Shown piece after piece: positions 19,830-29,129 of a stretch of 34,081 nt of DNA; within the stretch, counting starts at the first letter, position 1, and every line of letters starts with the position of its first letter. The stretch covers positions 1-34,081 of the forward strand of contig CAMEPU010000004.1 in NCBI GenBank assembly GCA_945932315.1, given 5' to 3'. This stretch comes from an uncultured Clostridia bacterium (GTDB taxonomy: Bacteria; Bacillota; Clostridia; Oscillospirales; Butyricicoccaceae). The notes beneath the pieces are model-generated. The model did no database searches, was not told the origin of the DNA, and worked only from the letters and a program-made list of their open reading frames with translations. Both the position numbers and the translations under genes were made by a program.

Positions 19830-20525
19830 ATGCATGACATCCCGCCGCTCGCGGTCATCGCGCGCATCCACAGCGATTTTCCGACCAAATTCGGCATCCC
19901 GCGCCAGAGCGGACTGGTCGAGAGCCTGCGGGCGACGATCGTTTTTGAACCGGAGTACCGCAACCCGGATTCGCTGCGCGGTTTGGAGGAATTTTCCCAT
20001 ATCTGGCTGATCTGGCAGTTTTCGGAGGCCGTGCGCCCGGGCTGGTCGCCGACCGTCCGCCCGCCGCGCCTCGGCGGCAACACCCGGGTCGGCGTGTTCG
20101 CCACCCGGTCGCCCTTCCGGCCGAACGAGATCGGCCTGTCCTGCGTGCGGCTGCTCGGCATCGAGCACACGGCCGAATATGGCGATGTGCTCCACGTCGC
20201 GGGCGCCGACCTGATGGACGGCACGCCGATCTTCGACATCAAGCCCTATCTGCCCTTTGTAGACAGCCATCCCGAGGCGACGGGCGGCTTTGCCGACCGC
20301 ACAAAGGAGTATGCGCTTGAGGTGCGCGACCCGGACGGCCTGCTCGACGGGCTGGACGCCGAACAGCGGGAGGCGCTGCGCGGCGTGCTGGCGCACGATC
20401 CACGGCCCTCCTATCAGGACGATCCCGAGCGGGTCTACGGCATGGCGTTCGCGGCGTACGAGGTGCGCTTCACGGTCGCGGACGGCGTGCTCACCGTGCG
20501 CGAACTGAGTTGTCAGGACGGATGA
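19830..20525 (+). CDS. trmO: TsaA/TrmO family tRNA methyltransferase
   Basis: IARIHSDFPTKFGIPRQSGLVESLRATIVFEPEY; LEEFSHIWLIWQF; GVFATRSPFRPNEIGLSCVRLL; SD CGGAGG before ATG 19830. Confidence 0.88.
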   Translation: MHDIPPLAVIARIHSDFPTKFGIPRQSGLVESLRATIVFEPEYRNPDSLRGLEEFSHIWLIWQFSEAVRPGWSPTVRPPRLGGNTRVGVFATRSPFRPNEIGLSCVRLLGIEHTAEYGDVLHVAGADLMDGTPIFDIKPYLPFVDSHPEATGGFADRTKEYALEVRDPDGLLDGLDAEQREALRGVLAHDPRPSYQDDPERVYGMAFAAYEVRFTVADGVLTVRELSCQDG

Positions 20526-20573
20526 TTTGGAGTAAAATAGAAAAGACAGAGAAGTGAAAGGGGTAATCTATTG

Positions 20574-21521
20574 ATGAAACAGTATTGCTTTGGCGCCGAT
20601 CTCGGCGGTTCCAGTGTCAAACTCGGCCTGTTCACCACGGCGGGCGAACTGCTCGAGAAGTGGTCGATCCCGACCCGGCTGGAGAACAACGGCGCATACA
20701 TCGTATCCGACATCGCCGCGGCGATCCTCGCCAAAATGGCCGGGCGCGCTATCCCGGCGGACGAGGTGCAGGGCGTCGGTCTGGACGTGCCCGGCCCGGT
20801 GCTCAAGGATGGCACGGTCACGGTCTGTGTCAACGTCGGCTGGGGCCGCTTCAACGTCCGTGAGGAGCTCGAGCAGGCGCTCGGCGGCCTGCGCGTCTGC
20901 GTCGCGAACGACGCCAACGCCGCCGCGCTGGGCGAGCAGTGGATGGGCGCGGGCAAGGGACACCAGAACGTCGTGATGGTCACGCTGGGCACCGGCGTCG
21001 GCGGCGGCATCATCGTCGACGGCCACATCCTCGAGGGCGCGCACGGTTCGGGCGCCGAGATCGGCCACATGCTCATGCTGGCCGAGGATGAGGTCGATGT
21101 GTCCTGCAACTGCGGCCTGCGCGGCTGTCTCGAGCAGGCGAGCTCAGCGTCCCGCGTCGTCGATTACGCGAAGAAGTTGCTGCGTGAGACCGATCTGGAC
21201 TCCCCGCTGCGCGCGTTCGACGATTTCGCCGCCAAGGAGGTCTGTGACGCCTGCGCCGCGGGCGACGAGCTGGCCACCCGAGCGATCGACCGCTGCTGCA
21301 CCACATTGGGTCGCGCACTTGGCATTCTGGGCACCTGCATCGACCCCGAGATTTTCCTGATCGGCGGCGGCATGGCGGGCGCGGGCGAGCTGATCCTGGG
21401 CCGCGTACGCGAGGTCTACCGCAGGAGTGTGTTCCAGGCCGCGACCGAGACCCCGATCGAATGCGCCACGCTGGGCAACGACGCGGGCATTTACGGCAGC
21501 GCGCGCATGGTGATCGACTGA
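20574..21521 (+). CDS. ROK family glucokinase/sugar kinase
   Basis: GADLGGSSVKLGLF; GTGVGGGIIVDG; CNCGLRGCLEQASSASRV. Confidence 0.9.
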   Translation: MKQYCFGADLGGSSVKLGLFTTAGELLEKWSIPTRLENNGAYIVSDIAAAILAKMAGRAIPADEVQGVGLDVPGPVLKDGTVTVCVNVGWGRFNVREELEQALGGLRVCVANDANAAALGEQWMGAGKGHQNVVMVTLGTGVGGGIIVDGHILEGAHGSGAEIGHMLMLAEDEVDVSCNCGLRGCLEQASSASRVVDYAKKLLRETDLDSPLRAFDDFAAKEVCDACAAGDELATRAIDRCCTTLGRALGILGTCIDPEIFLIGGGMAGAGELILGRVREVYRRSVFQAATETPIECATLGNDAGIYGSARMVID

Positions 21522-22144
21522 TGCGCTACCGTCATATCATCTGGGACTTCGACGGCACGCTGTTCGATACCTATCCGGTGATGGCGCGCGCCTTCACCGA
21601 GACCATGAACGAAGCGGGCTATCCGGCCGATTACCGCGAGGTCTACGACCTGATGAAGATCGCGATCTCGGAGACTGTAAAAAAATTTCAGGCGGAGTAC
21701 GGCTTCGGGCAGGAGGTGCTGGACGCCTACCGCGCCCGACGCATCGAGTTCGAGCTGGCCGGAGCGCGCCCCTTCCCGGGCGTGGAGGAGGTGCTCACGC
21801 GCGTGATCGCGGCGGGCGGCGACAACTTCATCTGCACTCACCGGGGCGATTCGATTTATGAGCTGCTGCGGCAGGGCGGCGTCGAGGGGTATTTCAAGGA
21901 GATCACGACCTCGGCGCATCACTTCGCGCGCAAACCCAGCCCGGAGGCCGTGCAGTACCTGCTGGACAAGCACGGCATGGACCCCGCTGAGACGCTGATG
22001 ATCGGCGACCGGCCGCTCGACGTCGAGGCCGGGCAGAACGCGGGCACCGCGGGCTGCTTCTTCGACCCGGACGGCGCGACCTATGAGCCCGCGCAGCATC
22101 AGATCACCGACATCCGCCAACTGTTTGATGTCATCGGCTGCTGA
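21521..22144 (+). CDS. HAD family hydrolase (phosphoglycolate phosphatase-like)
   Basis: IIWDFDGTLFDTYPVM; MIGDRPLDVEAGQNAGTAGCFF; TGATG overlap with ROK gene. Confidence 0.85.
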   Translation: MRYRHIIWDFDGTLFDTYPVMARAFTETMNEAGYPADYREVYDLMKIAISETVKKFQAEYGFGQEVLDAYRARRIEFELAGARPFPGVEEVLTRVIAAGGDNFICTHRGDSIYELLRQGGVEGYFKEITTSAHHFARKPSPEAVQYLLDKHGMDPAETLMIGDRPLDVEAGQNAGTAGCFFDPDGATYEPAQHQITDIRQLFDVIGC

Positions 22145-22160
22145 CAGAGAGGAGTCTTGC

Positions 22161-22571
22161 ATGGAAAACAAATTTCTGGACGGCAATGAGCGCATCGTAC
22201 AGGCGATCGCCGCCGCCAACGCCGAGGAGAGCATGGACAACTTTCGCGCGGTGGTGGACGCGATTCAGGACCGCATGATTGCGGACGGCCACTTCCTGCT
22301 GCCGGTCGTCCATCCGGACGGCAACGAGGAGCAGTTTCTGGTGCGCACCCTGCGCAGCGAGAAGGGTGAAAATTACATGGTCGCCTTCACGAGCGAAGCC
22401 GAGGTCACGAAGGGCGCGCCGACAGGCATCCTCTCGTATTTCATCGACTCGGTGCTCGAGATCGCGCTGCAGATGGAGGGCGTCGCGGGCATGGTGATCG
22501 ACCCGTGGGGCGAGCGCTTTGTGCTGAACCGCGCCGCGATTCAGATGATTCTGGAAGCAAAACAGTGCTGA
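22161..22571 (+). CDS. SseB-like protein of unknown function
   Basis: ATG 22161 after GAGAGGAG; VRTLRSEKGENYMVAFTSEAEVTKG...ILSYFIDSVLEIAL weakly SseB-like. Confidence 0.6.
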   Translation: MENKFLDGNERIVQAIAAANAEESMDNFRAVVDAIQDRMIADGHFLLPVVHPDGNEEQFLVRTLRSEKGENYMVAFTSEAEVTKGAPTGILSYFIDSVLEIALQMEGVAGMVIDPWGERFVLNRAAIQMILEAKQC

Positions 22572-22577
22572 AACAAC

Positions 22578-22603
22578 AAAAGACCGTCGAAAGACGGCCT
22601 TTT
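22578..22603. terminator. Bidirectional terminator between convergent genes
   Basis: AAAAGaCCGTC-gaaa-GACGGcCTTTT. Confidence 0.75.
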
Positions 22604-22615
22604 TTGCTGTGTTTT

Positions 22616-23497
22616 TTAGAGGTCAACGCCCAGAAATTTCTTGGCCAGCACGCCGACGACGAAGGAGATGACGGCCACGCTGATGCTGATGACGGCCATT
22701 TCCAGGAACCGGGATTTGAACGGCTGATCCTGCGCCACCGAGGTATAGTAAGTAAAGCCCGCGATGATCAGGATCACGACGACCAGCATGCAGACGAGCG
22801 CGGCCACATAGTGCGCGCTGTCGAAGATCAGATAGGGGGCGATCAGCAGCACGACGGTGATCAGATAGGCGATACCGGTGTAGGTGCACGACTTGAGCGC
22901 GTCGCTCCGGCCCTCGCTGCGCCCGGCCAGGAATTCGCTCGACGCCATCGAGAAGGTGGCCGAGATGCCGATGATCAGACCGGACAGGGCGATCAGGCGG
23001 GTGTTCTGCAGGGCGAAGGTGAAGCCGGCGAGCGAGCCGGTCAGCTCGACGAGCGCGTCGTTGAGGCCGAGCACCATGCTGCCGACGTACTGCAGGCGTT
23101 CCTCGTCCAGCATGGCGAGCAGCGCGGTCTCGTGCTCCTCCTCCTGCTGCCGGATCTGAACGCTCTCCGGGACCTCGTTTGCCAGCTGCTGATATTCGCC
23201 CTGCGCGTTTTCCTCGCCGTTTTCCATCAGCTTGACGGCGAAGGTAAAGCCGAAGATGCGAGCGAGCAACTTGTATTTGAAGACCTTCCTCTTTTCGGGC
23301 TTCATTTCGATGCCGGTGTATTTCTTCCAGATTTCATAGTGCGCCTTTTCCTCGCGGGACAGGCGGAGCAGGGTGCGCTTGTTCTCCTCACCCTTAGCGA
23401 ACTTTGCGATCTCCTCATAGATCACGCTCTCGGTCAGCTCATTCTGCTGCATTTTCCGAATGATCGCCAGGGATGCCTGGGAGATGGTTTGATTCAT
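22616..23497 (-). CDS. VIT1/CCC1-family transporter with N-terminal ferritin-like domain
   Basis: N-terminal helices with SREEKAHYEIWKKYTG (ExxH); C-terminal GLNDALVELTGSLAGFTFAL and SMASSEFLAGRSEG. Confidence 0.85.
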   Translation of the reverse strand: MNQTISQASLAIIRKMQQNELTESVIYEEIAKFAKGEENKRTLLRLSREEKAHYEIWKKYTGIEMKPEKRKVFKYKLLARIFGFTFAVKLMENGEENAQGEYQQLANEVPESVQIRQQEEEHETALLAMLDEERLQYVGSMVLGLNDALVELTGSLAGFTFALQNTRLIALSGLIIGISATFSMASSEFLAGRSEGRSDALKSCTYTGIAYLITVVLLIAPYLIFDSAHYVAALVCMLVVVILIIAGFTYYTSVAQDQPFKSRFLEMAVISISVAVISFVVGVLAKKFLGVDL

Positions 23498-23542
23498 ATG
23501 GATGCCTCCAGTTCATTTCCTGTAAAATTTTTCTGCGCACCC

Positions 23543-23571
23543 ATTATATACCTTTTTCCGGAAACAGACAA
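23543..23571 (-). promoter_or_regulatory. Sigma-A-like promoter for the VIT1/CCC1 gene with palindromic spacer
   Basis: Minus strand TTGTCT-N17-TATAAT; spacer contains TTTCCGGAAA. Confidence 0.7.
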
Positions 23572-23587
23572 CATGAAACCGGTTTGA

Positions 23588-24040
23588 TTATTTGCAGCAG
23601 TAAAGCGTGAGAAAGGCGTCGATCTGATCCATCTCGAAGGACGAGAACAGGCGGTGGTCGCCGTCGTCCAGAATGCGGTAGTGCTGGGAGATATAATTCT
23701 GCTGCACCCGCCAGCCCGGGCCGGTGCGCACCGTGCGCCACCAGACCTTGCCGCCCATGGTCTTTTGGGGGCGGATGGGCAGCTCGCGGAAGGCGAGCGC
23801 CTGAATCAGGCCGGGGAGGTCGCCGCCGAAGGCGTTCTGCAGCACCTCGCTCGATGAGAAAATCGTGCACAGGGCGACCGCGCCCGTCCAGCCGAGGGAC
23901 GAACGCCCCTTTTCGATCTCGACCAGCGTCTTTTTGGACAGGCCGAGCAGCAGCGCCATTTTTTCCTGCGTGAGATCGAACTCGGCGCGCACCAGCTTGA
24001 CGCGCGCGTCGGTTTGTTCGATAAATTCGGTGCGGTCCAT
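23588..24040 (-). CDS. XRE-family HTH protein with uncharacterised C-terminal region
   Basis: VRAEFDLTQEKMALLLGLSKKTLVEIEKGRSSLGWTGAVALC HTH; SD GAGGAGG. Confidence 0.8.
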   Translation of the reverse strand: MDRTEFIEQTDARVKLVRAEFDLTQEKMALLLGLSKKTLVEIEKGRSSLGWTGAVALCTIFSSSEVLQNAFGGDLPGLIQALAFRELPIRPQKTMGGKVWWRTVRTGPGWRVQQNYISQHYRILDDGDHRLFSSFEMDQIDAFLTLYCCK

Positions 24041-24050
24041 AGGTTCCTCC

Positions 24051-24518
24051 TCAGAAATACAGCCACTCGACCGGCCAGAGCATGGTGTACGGCGCGGTGA
24101 AAATGGCCAGCGCCAGACTCAGGCGGCGGATCTGTCCGGGCTCCAGCCCGCAGTTCTTGAACGAAATGGTTTTATTGAGCGCGTAAATCAGCACGCCCGC
24201 GAGCGCAATGCCCGGCAGGACGATGAGCTGCCCGCCCGGGAAGAGAAAGGTGTCGTACGACTCGAACAGGAGCATGAGCGGGAAGGTCAGCGCCGCGCCC
24301 AGCAGGTCAGACAGGAAGCCGATGACCCAGATGCGCAGGATCGAGCGCTTCCACACCGTTTTTTTGTTGTCGTAATGGTAAAATGCCATGGCCGCCAGCA
24401 GCACGAGGCTGTCGATGAGGAAATTGCCGGGCAGAATGATGAGCCACGCGGCCGTGGGCAGCAGGTAGAACATCCGGATGGGGAACAGGACGTTGTAAAG
24501 TTTGATATCCCGTTTCAT
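24051..24518 (-). CDS. Small multi-pass membrane protein of unknown function
   Basis: ATG at 24518 after AAAGGAAGGTG; several hydrophobic helices; 10 bp from downstream XRE gene. Confidence 0.75.
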   Translation of the reverse strand: MKRDIKLYNVLFPIRMFYLLPTAAWLIILPGNFLIDSLVLLAAMAFYHYDNKKTVWKRSILRIWVIGFLSDLLGAALTFPLMLLFESYDTFLFPGGQLIVLPGIALAGVLIYALNKTISFKNCGLEPGQIRRLSLALAIFTAPYTMLWPVEWLYF

Positions 24519-24540
24519 GAAAGTCACCTTCCTTTCTGAT

Positions 24541-24575
24541 AGTGTAATTTTACACTTTTTGAGAGGAGATGTCAA
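24541..24575 (-). promoter_or_regulatory. Promoter TTGACA-N17-TAAAAT with -10 inside inverted repeat AGTGTAA-TT-TTACACT
   Basis: -35 at 24570-24575, -10 at 24547-24552, inverted repeat at 24541-24556. Confidence 0.8.
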
Positions 24576-24578
24576 GCG

Positions 24579-24610
24579 AAAAAAAACAGCCGCCCAAAGG
24601 ACGGCTGTTT
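24579..24610 (-). terminator. Intrinsic terminator after pheT
   Basis: Minus strand AAACAGCCG-N9-CGGCTGTTT followed by a continued T run. Confidence 0.88.
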
Positions 24611-24626
24611 GGATGTTTGCGGGAAA

Positions 24627-27044
24627 TCAGCGCATTTCAATGCCCATCTTGAACTTGAGGTTGGAAAGGATCTTCTTGAACGCGCGTTCGGCGGCTTCGG
24701 GGCTGAGCTCCTTCTCACTGTCGTGCAGCTCGATGGAGAACGCCATGCTCTTCTTGCCCTCGCCCAGATTCTTGCCGCGGTAGACGTCGAACAGGCTGAC
24801 CGCGCGGACGAGCGGGCTCGCGCCGCGGATGGTGTTTTCGATGTCGCCGCAGGCGGTCGCTTCGTCGCAGACGAGCGCGAGGTCGCGCTTGACGGGTGCG
24901 AACGGAGACATGGGCTTGTAGCGGTAGCTCGCGGAGAAGTTGGCGGCCAGCGCCGCGTAATCGAGCTCGGCGAGATAGATATTCTGGCTGTTCTTCTCGT
25001 CCTTGGCGATCTTGAGCTCGCCGGTGATCTCATTCGCCAGCTTGCCGAATACGCCAATCTGTACGCCGTTGCAGAGCACATTGGCCGAGATGCCGGGGTG
25101 CAGATAGGGCACGGCCGCGCGCTCGTAGGTGAACTGCAGGTCGAAGCTGGCTGCGATGGCTTCCATCGCGCCCTTCATGGTGAAGAAGTTTTCCTCCGGG
25201 CCAAACGCGCCGACGGCCAGGGTCAGGCGCTCGTCGGGAGCGGCGGTCAGCGGCAGGGATTCGGGACGGTAGACGTTGGACAGCTCGAACAGACGGCCCT
25301 CGTTGTTGCCCTTCTTGAGGTTGTCGACGATGACGTTCAGCATGCTGGGCACCAGCGTGGTGCGCATGATGGACAGGTTCTCACTGATCGGGTTCAGAAT
25401 GCGGATGGCGCGTCGCTCGGGCGCGTCCTGCGGGAAGTGCATCATGTCGAGGTCGCTGACCGCGTAGAACGCGAGCGTGCTCGCCTCGTAGAAGCCCTGA
25501 CCGGCCAGCAGACGCTTGAGCTTGAGCTGGTTCTTCTGATCGACCGTCATGCCGCCGTTGGTGACAGCCGCCGACTGCAGGAAGGTGGGCACGATGTGAT
25601 CATAGCCATACTCGCGGATGACCTCTTCGGCCAGATCGGGGAAGCCCTCCACGTCGTCGCGGTAGCGGGGCACGCTGACCTCCCAGATCGGGGAATCGGC
25701 GTTGACGCCGAAGTCCAGACGGGTCAGGATATCGCGGATGACGTCCTCGGACACCTCGATGCCGAGCACGCTGTTGATCTGGGCGGGCATGACGCGGATG
25801 ACCTTGCGCGCCTGATTGGGGTTGGCCGCGCAGTCGAAGCAGGTGGGGGTGATGTCGCCGCAGTCCAGCTCCTGGATCAGATGGAGCGCGCGCTTGAGGC
25901 CGAGCTCGGTGCTGTACTGGTCGACGCCCTTCTCATAGCGGGCGCTCGAGTCGCTGCTCTGGCCGAGCGCGCGGCTGGTCTTGCGGATCGAATCGCGGGC
26001 GAAGGTGGCGCATTCGAACAGCAGCTCGGTGGTGTCGCTCTCGATCTCACTGTTGAGACCGCCCATGATGCCGGCCAGCGCGACCGGCTTCTCGGCGTCG
26101 CAAATGACCAGATTGTTGGGGTTCAGGGTGAACTCCTTCTCGTCCAGCGTGGTGATCTGCTCGCCCTCAGCGGCGCGGCGGACGATGATGCTGCGGCCTG
26201 CGACATGGGACAGGTCGAAGGCGTGCATGGGCTGGCCGATCTCGATCAGGGTGTGGTTCGTGATGTCGACGACGTTGTTGATCGAGCGCAGGCCGGCCAG
26301 CGCCAGATGGCGGCGCATCCAGCGCGGGCTCTCGCCCGGATGGATGTTGCGGACATAGTGCGCGAGGTAGCGCGGGCAGAGGTCGGGCGCTTCGACGCGG
26401 ACGTGGATGGTCGGGTCGGGCTCGGCCGGGCAGGTGAAATCGGTCGCGGGCATCTTGAGCGGCTTGTTCAGCAGCGCGGCGACCTCGCGGGCGATGCCCA
26501 GAATGCTCTGGCAGTCGGGGCGGTTCGCGGTGATCGAGATGTCGAAGATATAGTCGTTGAGACCGACGACCTCGCAGATGTCGCGGCCGGGGACCGCGTT
26601 CGGATCGCCGTTCATGATGAGCAGGCCGTAGACCTCGGAACCCGGATACCAGTCGTCGTTGAGGCCGAGCTCGGCGCCCGAGCACATCATGCCGTTCGAC
26701 AGGACGCCCTGCATCTTGCGCGCCTTGATGGTGATGCCGCCGGGCAGGGTGGAGTTGTCGAGCGCGACCGGAACGAGCGCGCCGACGAAGATGTTGGGCG
26801 CGCCGGTGGTGATGGCCAGATCCTCGCCGTACTCGCCGCAGTTGACGCGGCAGAGGTGCAGGTGGTCGGTGCCCTCCTGCTTCTCCATGTGGGTGATCTC
26901 GCCGACGACGACCCGGCTGATCTCAGCCGAGAGGTCGATCAGCTCTTCTACTTCAAAACCGCAGCCGAAGAGCTTCTCTTCCAGCTCCTGCGGGGTGATG
27001 TCGATATCGACAAATTCTTTCAGCCAACTGAATGGTACTTTCAT
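24627..27044 (-). CDS. pheT: Phenylalanyl-tRNA synthetase beta subunit
   Basis: MKVPFSWLKEFVDIDITPQELEEKL; B3/4, B5 and ferredoxin-fold anticodon-binding domains. Confidence 0.96.
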   Translation of the reverse strand: MKVPFSWLKEFVDIDITPQELEEKLFGCGFEVEELIDLSAEISRVVVGEITHMEKQEGTDHLHLCRVNCGEYGEDLAITTGAPNIFVGALVPVALDNSTLPGGITIKARKMQGVLSNGMMCSGAELGLNDDWYPGSEVYGLLIMNGDPNAVPGRDICEVVGLNDYIFDISITANRPDCQSILGIAREVAALLNKPLKMPATDFTCPAEPDPTIHVRVEAPDLCPRYLAHYVRNIHPGESPRWMRRHLALAGLRSINNVVDITNHTLIEIGQPMHAFDLSHVAGRSIIVRRAAEGEQITTLDEKEFTLNPNNLVICDAEKPVALAGIMGGLNSEIESDTTELLFECATFARDSIRKTSRALGQSSDSSARYEKGVDQYSTELGLKRALHLIQELDCGDITPTCFDCAANPNQARKVIRVMPAQINSVLGIEVSEDVIRDILTRLDFGVNADSPIWEVSVPRYRDDVEGFPDLAEEVIREYGYDHIVPTFLQSAAVTNGGMTVDQKNQLKLKRLLAGQGFYEASTLAFYAVSDLDMMHFPQDAPERRAIRILNPISENLSIMRTTLVPSMLNVIVDNLKKGNNEGRLFELSNVYRPESLPLTAAPDERLTLAVGAFGPEENFFTMKGAMEAIAASFDLQFTYERAAVPYLHPGISANVLCNGVQIGVFGKLANEITGELKIAKDEKNSQNIYLAELDYAALAANFSASYRYKPMSPFAPVKRDLALVCDEATACGDIENTIRGASPLVRAVSLFDVYRGKNLGEGKKSMAFSIELHDSEKELSPEAAERAFKKILSNLKFKMGIEMR

Positions 27045-27063
27045 GTGTGTGTCCTCCTTACTC

Positions 27064-28080
27064 CTAGAACTGCTTGAGGAACCGCAGATCGTTTTCGAAC
27101 AGCAGACCCATGTTGTTGATGCCGTATTTCAGCATGGCGATGCGCTCGATGCCGATGCCGAAGGCGAAGCCCGAGTAAACGTCGGGGTCGATGTTGCAGT
27201 TTTCCAGAACCCGGCGGTTGACAACGCCGCCGCCCAGAATTTCGATCCAGCCGGTGCCCTTGCACAGGCTGCAGCCCTTGCCGCCGCACTCAAAGCAGCT
27301 CACGTCGACCTCGACCGAGGGCTCGGTGAAGGGGAAGTAGGACGGGCGCAGGCGGGTGCGGGTCTCGGAGCCGAACAGGGACTGCACGAAGCTGTCCAGC
27401 ATGCCCTGCAGATCGCAGAGGGTGATGCCCTTGTCGACGACCAGACCCTCCATCTGATGGAACATGGGGGAGTGGGTGGCGTCCGAGTCGGAGCGGAAGA
27501 CGCGGCCGGGCACGAGCACCTTGATCGGCAGCTCGCCGCGATCCATGACGCGGATCTGGCCGGGGGAGGTGTGGGTGCGGAGCAGCAGCTCGTCGCTCAG
27601 GTAGAAGGTGTCCTGCATATCGCGCGCCGGATGGTTCTTGGGCACGTTCAGGCGGGTGAAGTTGTGGTCGTCGTCCTCGATCTCGGGGCCTTCGAAGATC
27701 TCGAAGCCCATGCCGGCGAACACGTCGATGATCTGGTTCTTGACCAGGGTGATCGGGTGCAGGCCGCCCATCGCGCGGGTCTTGGCGGGCATGGTGATGT
27801 CGACAGCCTCGGCGGCGTTGCGCGCGGCCAGTTCGGCGGCCTGAATGCGGGCGGCGGCCTCGTCGTACTGCGCCTGCACCTGCCCCTTGAACTCGTTGAT
27901 GATCTTGCCCATCGCGGGGCGCTGGTCGGCGGCCACATTCTTGAGTCCCTTCATCAGCGCGGGCACCTTGCCGTTCTTGCTCAGATACTCCTGCCAGAAG
28001 GAGGCGAGCGTTTCCTTGCTCGTCACGCCGGCCAGATCGGCCTTGACGCGTTCAGCAAGCTCGTTGATCACGTTTTGCAT
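27064..28080 (-). CDS. pheS: Phenylalanyl-tRNA synthetase alpha subunit
   Basis: [54 protein letters not shown]-like [24 protein letters not shown] before ATG 28080. Confidence 0.95.
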   Translation of the reverse strand: MQNVINELAERVKADLAGVTSKETLASFWQEYLSKNGKVPALMKGLKNVAADQRPAMGKIINEFKGQVQAQYDEAAARIQAAELAARNAAEAVDITMPAKTRAMGGLHPITLVKNQIIDVFAGMGFEIFEGPEIEDDDHNFTRLNVPKNHPARDMQDTFYLSDELLLRTHTSPGQIRVMDRGELPIKVLVPGRVFRSDSDATHSPMFHQMEGLVVDKGITLCDLQGMLDSFVQSLFGSETRTRLRPSYFPFTEPSVEVDVSCFECGGKGCSLCKGTGWIEILGGGVVNRRVLENCNIDPDVYSGFAFGIGIERIAMLKYGINNMGLLFENDLRFLKQF

Positions 28081-28138
28081 AATGTTCTCCTTTCGGATTT
28101 TGAAATCATTTTGGATGCGGGGCGGGAGGCATGACAAT

Positions 28139-28408
28139 CAAAAAGCCCCGCCCCTGAAAAACAGGGACGGGGCACAAAGCCTCGCGGTACCACCCGGATT
28201 CCGCAGAAAAACGGTTCTGCGGCACTCATAGACGCGATAACGGGGCGTGAAGCCGTTCCACACTACTGGGCGGGGTCGCCGTTGGCATGGACCACTCGGA
28301 AGGGAACTTCCGCGCCGCTGCGCTGCGGAGTCCTTTCAGCCGGTGAAACCCCTCTCTTTCGCGTTGCCTGCGGTGCGTACTTTCTTCGTCAAGGTGTTTT
28401 GCATTCTA
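28139..28408 (-). promoter_or_regulatory. T-box leader RNA of the pheST operon
   Basis: Minus strand GGGTGGTACCGCG T-box core (28183-28195) followed by GCCCCGtCCCTG-N5-CAGGGgCGGGGC terminator and T run; stem-I-like AGTA and GAGAG elements; TTC triplets present in the stem I region. Confidence 0.9.
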
Positions 28409-28414
28409 GATGCC

Positions 28415-28443
28415 ATTTTAACACATTGTTTAAGCCATTGCAA
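28415..28443 (-). promoter_or_regulatory. Sigma-A-like promoter of the pheST T-box transcript
   Basis: Minus strand TTGCAA (28438-28443) - 17 bp - TAAAAT (28415-28420). Confidence 0.7.
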
Positions 28444-28457
28444 GCGGGAATGATGAA

Positions 28458-29129
28458 TTATTTGGAATCAAAGGCGCGGATGACGGCGGGGAGGCAGGCG
28501 ACGGACGGGCAGATCGCGTCCGCGCCCGCTTTTTCGAGCTCTTCGCGGCTGCCGAAGCCGTAAAGCACGCCGACGCACGGGATGCCGAAGGCGTGCGCGC
28601 CCTCGACGTCGTACTTCCGGTCGCCGATCATCAGCATCGCGCCGCGCGCGTCCCCGCCCAGCCGGTCGAGCAGAGACTGGATGACCTGTTCCTTAGTCGA
28701 GACCTTACCGTCCATCGTCGCGCCGCAGATCTCGTCGAAGCAGTCGGCCAGCCCGAAGTGCTCCAGAATGCGGGTCGAGAAGGTGGTCGGCTTGGAGGTC
28801 GCGACCGAGAGGTGATAGCCGTCCGCGCGCAGCTCGTCGAGCGCGGCGCGGATTCCCTCGTAGGGGCGGTTTTCAAACAGGCCGACCTCGGCGTAGCGGG
28901 CGCGGTAGGCCGCCGTGCAGGCGCGGGCGGTCTCAACGTCGACGCCGTGGTTCGCCATGAAGCCGTCGACGAGCGGCGGGCCGATGTAGGGCAGCAGGGA
29001 CTGCAGATCGTCGACCTCGATGCCGCAGACAGTGCGGAGCGCGTGGGCGACGCACTTGGTGATGCCTTCGCTCGAGTCGGTCAGCGTGCCGTCGAGGTCG
29101 AAGAGCACATAGCGAATGGAATGGCTCAT
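28458..29129 (-). CDS. HAD family hydrolase (phosphoglycolate phosphatase-like)
   Basis: YVLFDLDGTLTDSSEGITKCV; SVATSKPTTF; MIGDRKYDVEGAHAFGIPCVGVLYGFG; ATGA-type overlap with dapF. Confidence 0.87.
   Translation of the reverse strand: MSHSIRYVLFDLDGTLTDSSEGITKCVAHALRTVCGIEVDDLQSLLPYIGPPLVDGFMANHGVDVETARACTAAYRARYAEVGLFENRPYEGIRAALDELRADGYHLSVATSKPTTFSTRILEHFGLADCFDEICGATMDGKVSTKEQVIQSLLDRLGGDARGAMLMIGDRKYDVEGAHAFGIPCVGVLYGFGSREELEKAGADAICPSVACLPAVIRAFDSK

Noticed and set aside
24609-27077. 822-aa plus-strand ORF opposite pheT, also 26659-28134 and 30707-32032
   Set aside because: Antisense artefacts of pheT, pheS and glnA.
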